From Levilactobacillus tujiorum (GTDB taxonomy: Bacteria > Bacillota > Bacilli > Lactobacillales > Lactobacillaceae): DNA of 64,000 nucleotides. The notes beneath the pieces are model-generated. The model searched no databases. It was not told where the DNA came from and saw only the letters and a program-made list of their open reading frames with translations. Both the position numbers and the translations under genes were made by a program. Positions 17,980 through 26,533 of this stretch are shown here, in pieces. Where the stretch lies: the NCBI RefSeq assembly GCF_012641185.1, contig NZ_JAAXLK010000007.1:61563-125562 (forward strand), read 5' to 3'. The first letter of the stretch is position 1; every line of letters starts with the position of its first letter.

Positions 17980-20367
17980 ATGCATATTAAGAAGAATTTG
18001 TTGGGTGTTTTAGCGTTGTCTATAGCTGGATTAGGCGTTTGGTCGACTGAGCCAGCTCAGGCAAATTCAACCGTTTTTTCGACGGGGGACAAGGCTTTGG
18101 CAGGTGCACCACAAGGCGTTGATCTTCAGAATGGACTCGCTTCAAACTACTTTACAATTGATAAAAATGTGGATTCAGCTACCGGTGATAATTCGGCTTC
18201 ACTGGTTAGTGCGGGAAGCCCAACAGGCGTTGGAAATTCTGCGATTCAGATTTCTAAGGCAGGCGTGTCGGACAGTTGGGGAGCCATCTGGTCGACCGAT
18301 GAGTCTTTCGATTTGGACAAGAGCGAGACAGCCTCGATGTGGATCTATGCTAGCGGTGAAAATGCTAGTAACGTCGGAGATGGGATGGCTTTTGTTCTTC
18401 AAAATGGCGGAACGGATGCCTATTCTGGCTCAGGTGAGTCGATGGGTGTTTGGGGCATTGCCAATCAGTACTTTAATAACACCAATCCAGCTAGTTCCGC
18501 GATTCAAAATAGTTGGGCACTAGAATTTGATACTTTTCCTAACGATGATATTTTCAAACGTGGAACATATTTAGGCACATTGATTGGGTGGACTAACAGT
18601 TCTTATGATTTTGCGAATAACAATCCATCATCGTTTGATGTCAATGGCCCAGCGGATACGCCGTCTAGTCAATCGCAAATTACGGACACCCATATTGCCT
18701 CAAATTATCCCGGGGCTACGGATACTTACACCGGAACAAGTGTGGTTGGGAACGGGAAGATCAAGAGTCCTTTAACAGGAAATATGATTAGTGGAAGTGG
18801 CACTTTTTATTACTACAACTTACAGCATGAAGGGCTGCTAGATGAAGGGCCTACTGGCGGCAGTGGAAATCTATCTGATCATCGGTGGCACCACATTACG
18901 GTAACGTACACGCCACCGACAACTTCAGGTGGTAAGGGGTCGATGACCTATACTTACAATGATAAAAATCCTGATACGGGCTTGCCTCAGTCATCATCTG
19001 ATTCTGCAACGGTACCGATTGATTTAAGTCAGTTTAATTTATCTTCGGGACAGACTAAGGTTCGCTGGGGTTTTACCGGATCAACCGGGACTTACTCCGA
19101 AAATAATTTAGTCATATTTGATCAGATCCCAGGTGAGGCGCAGACTAAGGCGTCTGCCACGATTACGGCAAAGGACAGCTCAGGAGAGTACACGAACACT
19201 TTAAATGATGGTGATTCTGTCTCTGGAGATACCGATGTGAAGCTGACTTATCAGCTTGAACGGACCGGTGGGGATAGCAACTGGAAGGCGGTCAATGGAG
19301 AGCTGAAAATACCTGATGATATTGATATCACTTCAGGATCGATTAGCTATCCAGATTCAAGTTATACTGATAGTAATGACAATAAGGTGGATGTCTCTAA
19401 AATTGTGGCACCGAGTTCCTCCGGAGATGGACAAACACTTGCAGTTCCCCTTGCGGATGATGGCTTAACCTTAAGTGGCACGCAGAAAGCAACGGTTACT
19501 TTGTATGGAAAAGTGAAGAATGTAGCGTCTAGCGGTAGTGTGAGTGAGGCCGCCCAAACAAGCTACTTTGTTGGGAGTAATGCGACCTCTGCGGCTAAGA
19601 CACCTAGCTTTACGATTACGAAACCGGACTTATCAGTGGCGCTGGATGAAGATAGCAGTACGCTGAAGGTTAATGCAGGGGGAACACAGGCTGCAAGCGT
19701 AGTTGGTGTTGCGGTAGCCTCAGACAGTACCGTTAGCAACTCGGATATTACCATTCATCCGACAATCAATGGCGTTGAGCAGGATGCTGTCAATCTTGAC
19801 GACATTACGACTGGCGTCAAATATGGTTTTAACTATCCGATTGCTAATGATAAATTGACAGCGGGTGATAACACGGTTAGTTTCTATGCGACCGATTCGG
19901 CGGGGGCAAGATCGTCAACGGTTTCGACAACAGTTACTGCTGGTACCGTTGGCTTTGGGGATACCAGTGGGGATCTGACATTTGAGCCGACGACCTTGTC
20001 AGGAAGTGGTAGCACGATCATTAATCGCTCGGGCGATTGGCGCTTGGATGTGGACGATAGTCAAACCAAAGACAGTACTTGGCAGGTCACTGCCAATACG
20101 ACTGGGATGTATTTGAACGGTGTAGCAACTGGAACACCGTTGGACGGTGCGTTGATCTATACGGATTCGACCGGGAACGTGACCACGTTGAACAGTAGCG
20201 ATTCGCCCATCATTGCAAGCGGAACCTCTGACGGGACGGATACCACCACCAATATTGCCAGTGATTGGACGACTAACAGCGGCATTCGGCTGAAGGTCAA
20301 TAGCGGTGCGGTTGAGGGAACATACTCTGGGACGATCAATTGGTCTTTTGTTAATTCAGTTAAATAG
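17980..20367 (+). CDS. lectin-WxL surface protein, paralogue P2
   Basis: A 795-residue secreted protein. Signal peptide 1-~29 (ending PAQA), L-type lectin domain ~45-390, Ig-like domains ~395-650, divergent WxL domain ~655-795. Lectin residues: G133-D134-G in GDGMAFVLQNGG, E182-x-D184-x3-N188 (ALEFDTFPN), H238, and WGFTGSTG before the NNLVIFDQIPG strand. The terminal Trp motifs are W701-Q-V and W788-S-F, not W-x-L, a trait shared with P3 and P4, with which it forms a sub-family. Three in-frame starts (ATG, TTG, ATG) follow AGGGGG; the third (17980) has normal spacing. A terminator follows at 20374. Confidence 0.85.
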   Translation: MHIKKNLLGVLALSIAGLGVWSTEPAQANSTVFSTGDKALAGAPQGVDLQNGLASNYFTIDKNVDSATGDNSASLVSAGSPTGVGNSAIQISKAGVSDSWGAIWSTDESFDLDKSETASMWIYASGENASNVGDGMAFVLQNGGTDAYSGSGESMGVWGIANQYFNNTNPASSAIQNSWALEFDTFPNDDIFKRGTYLGTLIGWTNSSYDFANNNPSSFDVNGPADTPSSQSQITDTHIASNYPGATDTYTGTSVVGNGKIKSPLTGNMISGSGTFYYYNLQHEGLLDEGPTGGSGNLSDHRWHHITVTYTPPTTSGGKGSMTYTYNDKNPDTGLPQSSSDSATVPIDLSQFNLSSGQTKVRWGFTGSTGTYSENNLVIFDQIPGEAQTKASATITAKDSSGEYTNTLNDGDSVSGDTDVKLTYQLERTGGDSNWKAVNGELKIPDDIDITSGSISYPDSSYTDSNDNKVDVSKIVAPSSSGDGQTLAVPLADDGLTLSGTQKATVTLYGKVKNVASSGSVSEAAQTSYFVGSNATSAAKTPSFTITKPDLSVALDEDSSTLKVNAGGTQAASVVGVAVASDSTVSNSDITIHPTINGVEQDAVNLDDITTGVKYGFNYPIANDKLTAGDNTVSFYATDSAGARSSTVSTTVTAGTVGFGDTSGDLTFEPTTLSGSGSTIINRSGDWRLDVDDSQTKDSTWQVTANTTGMYLNGVATGTPLDGALIYTDSTGNVTTLNSSDSPIIASGTSDGTDTTTNIASDWTTNSGIRLKVNSGAVEGTYSGTINWSFVNSVK

Positions 20368-20373
20368 TTCTGG

Positions 20374-20412
20374 CAAAAAATCACCCTGATGAAAAAACGG
20401 GGTGATTTTTTG
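20374..20412 (+). terminator. terminator after P2
   Basis: AAAAAATCACCC and GGGTGATTTTTT arms, A run before and T run after; could act on either strand. Confidence 0.9.
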
Positions 20413-20957
20413 GCGTCGTGCCAGTGGAAATGTTGATGAGTTGAAAGATGTTTGTTCCGAGTGGCCTTGGTCTGGCTGCTTTTTGTGAGACGGTCGGTTA
20501 GAACTAATCCACTAAATAGTTACGGCTCAAGTAACGGGGTGCTGATAAAATCTATTTTCAGAACTCGAAAGGAGGTTGGATAATGGGGTTGGCTCCCTAC
20601 GTATAAATTTATTGCACATGGATTCTCTTGTGGGTGATTTTGTAATTGAAAGATAATTCCAATCTAATGGCAAGACCAGCAAATCAGCAAATGAATAATG
20701 GACTTGATGACTGTCATATCAGCAATTACAGAATGCTTGTACCACAATGTTATTATTATATAATTTCTCTTATCATTTCAATCGGGTGATGGTATACTAT
20801 ATTTATTAGGGTAGTTAAATATTTAGAAAACTACCGATTGTCGGGCGTTATAAGTAAGTTCAACTTATATTCGTACAGTGGGACTTTCGCATCAGTAAAT
20901 TTAAAAAGTTGAGGATCTACAGAAATCCGGCGTAAACCGGATGAGGGGGTTATGAGG
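20413..20957 (+). other. P2-P3 gap: orphan ribosome site, P3 promoter and leader hairpin
   Basis: AAAGGAGG (20568-20575) sits 7 bases before an ATG (20583) that opens only a 7-codon ORF (MGLAPYV, stop 20604-20606), perhaps a gene remnant or leader peptide. The extended -10 TGGTATACT lies at 20790-20798. Just before the P3 ribosome site, ATCCGG-CGTAAA-CCGGAT (20925-20942) forms a perfect hairpin, preceded by an AAAGTTGAG motif shared with the P4 leader. Confidence 0.5.
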
Positions 20958-23420
20958 TTGAAAACTGTTAAGAAGGGATTATTAAGTGTGGTAACGGCAC
21001 TTACCGTGGTCGGGCTAGGACTATGGGAAGGTGGTGATCTGGCTAGTGCTAAGTCAACCGTCTTTAATACAGGGGCTAAGGCTTTGGAGGGTGCGCCTCA
21101 AGGGATCTATCTCGGTAGTGGCACGAACTCCGATTATTTTACAATTGATAACACGGTTTCTACGGCTTCCGGAACCAATGCAGCTAGTTTAGTGGATGCC
21201 GGTAGTCCAGCCGGAACTAATAACAGTGCGATTCAAATCTCTAAGGCTGGGGAAATGGATTCTTGGGGGTCCATCTGGTCAAAACAACAGTCATTTGATC
21301 TAAATAAGCCAGAAACGGCCTCCATGTGGATCTATGCCAGTGGTGAAAACACGGCCGACGTGGGAGACGGAATGGCCTTTGTTCTTCAGAATGGTGGCAC
21401 GGATGTCTATTCTGGTCCTGGTGAATCCATGGGGGTCTGGGGTGTCCCAGACAGCCTGTTTGCGAAGACAGATGTGGCTAGCACCGCTATTCAAAATAGT
21501 TGGGCATTGGAGTTTGATACGTATGCAAATGGTAAGGGTGGGATCCCGACACAGCCTAGGTATAGTTTAATTGATCCGTTGCATTTGTCGCCGATACCGA
21601 CTTGGGATTTTTCAGATCAAAATCCTAGTACCTTCGATGTGAATGGAGATACGGCAAGTACGCAGACGGCAATTGATGACACACACATTGCCTCTAATTA
21701 TCCAGGCGATAGTGGAACTTACACGGAAACTTCTGACTATGCAAACGGAAATAAAAAGTTGAATTACTCGGTTCAGCCTTGGGTGGGAAATTACTATTAC
21801 TACACTATGAAACATGAGGGCTTCTTAGATGAGGGGGCCACTGGGAGTGGTAATTTGTCAGATCATCGTTGGCATCATATTACAATTGACTATACACCGC
21901 CAACAACGGTGGGTGGTGAGGGTTCCATGACTTACACCTACAACGACAAGGACCCGGATACAGGATTACCGATTGACTCGAATGATTACGCAACGGTACC
22001 GATTGATCTCAGTAAATTTAACCTGTCCTCAGGCCAGTCCAAGGTTCGCTGGGGCTTCACAGGATCTACTGGTAAAGCAGCTAGTGAAAACAATTTAGTT
22101 GTCTTCGACCAACTTCCTGGTCAAGCGCAGACGGAAGCATCAGCCAAGTTGGAAGCACAAGATGGCGGTGACTATACTGAAGTGAAGGATGGTGACGCCG
22201 TTTCTGGTGGAAAAGCAGTTAAGTTAACTTACACTTTTGGTCGGACAGACGGGGATGAAGACTGGAAGTCGGTCAATGCCAATTTAACGATTCCTAGTGG
22301 TTTAGATATCACCTCGGGGACCATCGATTATCCAGACGCCAGTTACAAGGATAGCAATGACAATAAGGTTGATTTATCGAAGTTGACTACTAGTTCAGAC
22401 GGGTCATCTCAATCACTGCCGGTGTCTCTAGCGGGTGATGGTTTGACCATGAGTGGCACGCAGCATGCTACTATCACGTTGACTGGGACCGCTAAGAATA
22501 TAGCGACTGATTCGACGGGGGTTTCCCAGAATGCTGAAACCAGCTACTTCACGGGGAGCAATGCGACATCCTCTGCGAAGACGCCTAATTTCACGATTAC
22601 GCCTAAGGTTAATGATAAATTGGCTATGGATGTTGCTAAAGACTATGGGGTCTTAAAAGTGAACTATGGTGGATCTGATCAGGCTGTGGTCACTGGAACG
22701 GCAATTTCTAGTGAAGATACAGTTAATTCTGCTGGTGTTCGTATACCTGCTAGTGAAATTACGATTCACCCTTCCATTAACGGTGTTTCACAGGATCCAG
22801 TGAAGGAAAGCGATATCCACTCGACTAACCCTCTATTCTATGCAAGCCAATACTATTTCGATTATAAGATTGATAATGACAAGCTGCAGCCAGGGGACAA
22901 CACAATCAGTTTTTATGCCACCTGTGACTCCACTTCGGGGAAGCTCACATCAACCACGGTCAATGCCACAGTTACTGCCGGCACGGTCGGTTTTGGTCAT
23001 ACTAGCGGGAATATCACGTTTGAACCGACACTCCTGACTGGTAATGGGCAGAGCCAAGTGATTAATCGGGCTGATGACTGGAGCCTAGATGTTGATGACT
23101 CGTTAACTAAGGATAGTCCCTGGCAGGTTACGGCTAAGACAGCCGGAATGTTTGCTGATACGGATAATGTAGCCGTAAACACGCCGCTTGATGGTTCACT
23201 GATTTACACGGATGCGGCAGGCAACGAAACCACGCTAAATGATTCGGACTCGCCGGTAATTGCGAGTGGAACGTCGACTGGTGAGGATACGTCTACTAAT
23301 ATTGCGGCCGACTGGAAAGACGATACGGGTATTCGCTTGAGAATTAATGGGAATGCCGTTGAGGGTAATTATGAGGGCACTATTGATTGGTCCTTTGTTA
23401 ATTCAGTCTCAACTTCATAA
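20958..23420 (+). CDS. lectin-WxL surface protein, paralogue P3
   Basis: The longest copy, 820 residues. Signal peptide 1-~32, L-type lectin domain ~45-395, Ig-like domains ~400-670, WxL-like domain ~675-820. Lectin residues: G136-D137-G, E185-x-D187-x3-N191 (ALEFDTYAN), H243, WGFTGSTG. Terminal motifs are W722-Q-V and W811-S-F. Very similar to P4 over most of its length, including the middle domain (RTDGDEDWKSVNANL), so the two are a recent duplication. Start is probably TTG 20958: GAGGGGG lies 8 bases before it but only 2 bases before an ATG at 20952, too close to be used, and paralogue alignments also begin at this point. Confidence 0.84.
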   Translation: MKTVKKGLLSVVTALTVVGLGLWEGGDLASAKSTVFNTGAKALEGAPQGIYLGSGTNSDYFTIDNTVSTASGTNAASLVDAGSPAGTNNSAIQISKAGEMDSWGSIWSKQQSFDLNKPETASMWIYASGENTADVGDGMAFVLQNGGTDVYSGPGESMGVWGVPDSLFAKTDVASTAIQNSWALEFDTYANGKGGIPTQPRYSLIDPLHLSPIPTWDFSDQNPSTFDVNGDTASTQTAIDDTHIASNYPGDSGTYTETSDYANGNKKLNYSVQPWVGNYYYYTMKHEGFLDEGATGSGNLSDHRWHHITIDYTPPTTVGGEGSMTYTYNDKDPDTGLPIDSNDYATVPIDLSKFNLSSGQSKVRWGFTGSTGKAASENNLVVFDQLPGQAQTEASAKLEAQDGGDYTEVKDGDAVSGGKAVKLTYTFGRTDGDEDWKSVNANLTIPSGLDITSGTIDYPDASYKDSNDNKVDLSKLTTSSDGSSQSLPVSLAGDGLTMSGTQHATITLTGTAKNIATDSTGVSQNAETSYFTGSNATSSAKTPNFTITPKVNDKLAMDVAKDYGVLKVNYGGSDQAVVTGTAISSEDTVNSAGVRIPASEITIHPSINGVSQDPVKESDIHSTNPLFYASQYYFDYKIDNDKLQPGDNTISFYATCDSTSGKLTSTTVNATVTAGTVGFGHTSGNITFEPTLLTGNGQSQVINRADDWSLDVDDSLTKDSPWQVTAKTAGMFADTDNVAVNTPLDGSLIYTDAAGNETTLNDSDSPVIASGTSTGEDTSTNIAADWKDDTGIRLRINGNAVEGNYEGTIDWSFVNSVSTS

Positions 23421-23441
23421 ATAGTCAATCATGCTAGATAT

Positions 23442-23488
23442 AGCCGATGAAAGATTCGTAATTTTACGAGTTTTTCATCGGCTTTTTT
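23442..23488 (+). terminator. terminator after P3
   Basis: AGCCGATGAAA and TTTCATCGGCT arms with an inner TCGTAA / TTACGA stem, then T6. Confidence 0.88.
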
Positions 23489-23835
23489 GTTCTCCCAATT
23501 GCCCGGTGTTATACGCGGTAAAGTCCCGAGGATGAGGTGGCGGGAAATGACGACGCCTACGAATATTACACCTTTAATTAGTTAACGTACGTGATATACT
23601 ATAAGTGAAGATAAAAAGTTAACTTAATTAATTAAAATGGCTAATAGTAGTTACAGATGACCTTGATCACCTCACCGCAGCGCGATGAAAATGCAATGCT
23701 GCCTTTTTTGCAGCGAGTCTTGATGGCCGCGTAACTGGTGATAATTTCTCACTTAGACCATCGTGTCATTGGTATTAGTCACTAAAGTTGAGAATCGAGT
23801 AAAACCTGGCGGAAACCAGTTTGGGGGTTATGAGA
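23489..23835 (+). promoter_or_regulatory. P4 upstream region: extended -10 and leader hairpin
   Basis: TGATATACT at 23592-23600 is the likely -10, giving a leader of ~230 bases. AAAGTTGAG recurs at 23784, then AAACCTGG-CGGAAA-CCAGTTT (23802-23822) forms a hairpin directly before the GGGGG ribosome site, the counterpart of the P3 hairpin with altered but still paired bases. Confidence 0.5.
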
Positions 23836-26262
23836 TTGCGAATCACAAAGAAAGGGTTACTAAAAACAACGGTAGCACTGGCCATAGCAGGACTAGGCCT
23901 ATGGAGCAGTGCGGAAATTAATGCGCATGCCGCTTTTGATACTGGTGCGGCTGCACTGAAGGGGGCGCCACAAGGAGTTTATTTAGGGAGTGGCACGGCC
24001 TCAAATTATTTCACGATTGATAATTCGGTCTCTACGGCGAGTGGGACTAACTCAGCACATTTGGTAGATGCCGGGAGTCCGGGTGGCTCGAAGAATAGTG
24101 CTATTCAGATTTCTAAAGCGGGATCGAAGCAAAGCTGGGGGTCCATCTGGTCCAAGCAACAGTCATTTGACCTAAATCAAAGTGAAACGGCGTCAATGTG
24201 GATCTATGCCAGCGGTGAAGGCAGTACCAGCGTTGGTGATGGGATGGCCTTTGTTTTACAAAATGGTGGAACCAACGTTTACTCAGGGCCTGGAGAGTCA
24301 ATGGGGGTCTGGGGGGTACAAAACTCAGACTTTTCAAAGACTAATCTGGCCGATACGGCGATTAAGAACAGTTGGGCGCTTGAATTTGATACTTTCCCGA
24401 ACGTCACGATTCCTGATCAACCGGCGTACGGCATTTTTGACAACAATCCGATCTCAGAGTGGTCGTTTGCCGGAAGTCCCACTTCCTTTGATGTCAATGG
24501 TGATGGGAATTCACCGGCTAACCAGACGCCCATCAAGGATACGCACATTGCGTCGAATTATCCGGGGGAGAGTAGTACTTACTCAGAGACCAAGGTGCCC
24601 TATGCGTATGGGAAAAATGGGTATGGTCCGTACTATTACTACACCATGAAACACGAAGGCTTCTTGGATGAAGGCCCCACTGGCAGTAGCAAGCTCTCCG
24701 ATCGAAATTGGCATCATATTACGATTCAATATACGCCACCAACTACTGCTGGCGATAAGGGGTCGATGACGTATACGTACAATGACAAGAATCCTAACAC
24801 AGGCCTGCCACAACCATCGACCGACTATGCTACGGTACCGATTGATCCCGCTAAATTTAACTTAGCAGACGGCCAATCCAAAGTTCGCTGGGGCTTCACG
24901 GGCTCCACTGGTGATGCTACCGAAAATAACTATGTGATCTTTGACCAGCTTCCCGGTCAAGCGCAGACCGAAGCTACCGCTAGTTTAATGGCTAAGATTG
25001 ATATGAATCATCCTGATGAGTACGTGACGGTAGGGAGTGGGTCCAAGCAAGCCGACTCAATTCCTGGTGGAACCGATGTCAAGTTGACTTATACCTTTGG
25101 CCGGACCGACGGGGATGAAGACTGGAAGTCAGTTAATGCTAATCTGAATATTCCCAGTGGGTTGGCGCTCTCATCAGGGACGATCACGTATCCAGATGCG
25201 AGCTATACCGATAGTAATGATAACAAAGTTGATCTCTCAAAACTGACCACGAATGCGGATGGTACGTCGCAGTCACTGCCAGTCTCACTGGCTAATGGTG
25301 GCTTGACCATGAGTGGCACCCAGCACGCAACCATTACGTTATACGGCAAGGCCAAGGATCTGACCTCAGACTTAAAAGGGACCCCGCAGTTAGAACAGAC
25401 GAGTTACTTCACAGGAATTAATGCGGCTTCGTCAGCGAAAACGCCCGCCTTTTCAATTACGCCTAAGGTTAACGCCAAACTAGCCGTGGACACTTTTGGC
25501 GATAAGGGTCGACTGAAGGTCAATTATGGCAGTAAAGAAGCGGCTCGGGTAGTCGGCGTCGCAGTCCCACAAAATCCGCTAAGCGTGTCGATGGAGGCTA
25601 TTACGATTCATCCGTCGATTAATGGCGTGGCGCAGAGTCCGGAAAATCTAATGGACATTTACGCGACGGAAATGTCGCCTAGTTTGGATTACTTCAGTTA
25701 TGAGATTCCTAATGACAAATTACATCCGGGAGCCAATACCATCAGCTTCTATGCCACCTATGGGTCTGGTTCAGATGAAGTGACGTCCACCACGGTTAAC
25801 CGGACCGTGACTGCTGGCACGGTTGGCTTTGGTCACACCAGTGGGAATATGACCTTTAAACCCACGGTTCTGACTGGTGATGGGCAGAGTCATATGATTA
25901 AGCGAGATAATGATTGGGAATTGGATGTTGATGATTCGCTGGTTAAGGGAAGCGAGTGGCAGGTCACGGCGAAAACAACCGGGATGTTTGCCGATGGCGA
26001 TAACGTAGCGGTTAAAACGCCGCTGGACGGGTCGCTGACTTATACCGATGCGGCTGGAAAAACGACGGAGCTGAACAATTCGGCCTCTGAATTGATTGCA
26101 AGTGGGACCTCGCCAAGCGATGAAACAGCGACAACAACCAATGTCGCTCAGGATTGGACGGCTGATACGGGTATTCGCTTGAAAATTAATGATAATGCAG
26201 TTGAAGGAAATTATGAGGGAACGATCGACTGGTCGGTCGTCAATTCCGTTTCCCCCGATTAA
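23836..26262 (+). CDS. lectin-WxL surface protein, paralogue P4
   Basis: An 808-residue secreted protein, closest to P3. Signal peptide 1-~31, lectin domain ~40-390, Ig-like domains ~395-655, WxL-like domain ~660-808. Lectin residues: G134-D135-G, E183-x-D185-x3-N189 (ALEFDTFPN), H237, WGFTGSTG. The usual AIQNSW before the metal site reads AIKNSW. Terminal motifs are W708-Q-V and W799-S-V, the furthest from W-x-L in the set. Start is probably TTG 23836, 8 bases after GGGGG; the ATG at 23830 is only 2 bases from the ribosome site, exactly as in P3. A long terminator hairpin follows. Confidence 0.84.
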   Translation: MRITKKGLLKTTVALAIAGLGLWSSAEINAHAAFDTGAAALKGAPQGVYLGSGTASNYFTIDNSVSTASGTNSAHLVDAGSPGGSKNSAIQISKAGSKQSWGSIWSKQQSFDLNQSETASMWIYASGEGSTSVGDGMAFVLQNGGTNVYSGPGESMGVWGVQNSDFSKTNLADTAIKNSWALEFDTFPNVTIPDQPAYGIFDNNPISEWSFAGSPTSFDVNGDGNSPANQTPIKDTHIASNYPGESSTYSETKVPYAYGKNGYGPYYYYTMKHEGFLDEGPTGSSKLSDRNWHHITIQYTPPTTAGDKGSMTYTYNDKNPNTGLPQPSTDYATVPIDPAKFNLADGQSKVRWGFTGSTGDATENNYVIFDQLPGQAQTEATASLMAKIDMNHPDEYVTVGSGSKQADSIPGGTDVKLTYTFGRTDGDEDWKSVNANLNIPSGLALSSGTITYPDASYTDSNDNKVDLSKLTTNADGTSQSLPVSLANGGLTMSGTQHATITLYGKAKDLTSDLKGTPQLEQTSYFTGINAASSAKTPAFSITPKVNAKLAVDTFGDKGRLKVNYGSKEAARVVGVAVPQNPLSVSMEAITIHPSINGVAQSPENLMDIYATEMSPSLDYFSYEIPNDKLHPGANTISFYATYGSGSDEVTSTTVNRTVTAGTVGFGHTSGNMTFKPTVLTGDGQSHMIKRDNDWELDVDDSLVKGSEWQVTAKTTGMFADGDNVAVKTPLDGSLTYTDAAGKTTELNNSASELIASGTSPSDETATTTNVAQDWTADTGIRLKINDNAVEGNYEGTIDWSVVNSVSPD

Positions 26263-26281
26263 GCTTAGTGAAGTAGAAGAG

Positions 26282-26326
26282 ACAAGCAGGTAGTGGTCGT
26301 GAAAATGGCTGCCACCTGCTTGTTTT
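26282..26326 (+). terminator. terminator after P4
   Basis: ACAAGCAGGTAGTGG pairs with CCACCTGCTTGT around an A-rich loop, then TTTT. Confidence 0.85.
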
Positions 26327-26480
26327 AGTGTTAGGCAAAATACTGATTGCCCAGTTAGATGAATGTGGTGTACAAGGATGTACATAAGAACGAGTAACCC
26401 TAGTAATAAAAGGTGCAGCCGGTTATGTAGCTCACTTAACTATGGCGAGCTTAAATCATTGGTATGTCACACTGGTAACC

Positions 26481-26486
26481 TATACT
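26481..26486 (+). promoter_or_regulatory. -10 box of paralogue P5
   Basis: TATACT 48 bases before the P5 start, the shortest leader of the set; no clear -35. Confidence 0.4.
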
Positions 26487-26533
26487 AGAAGTGGAGCATA
26501 TTTTAGACTTTTAGGAAAGGAGCCGGGTGATTC

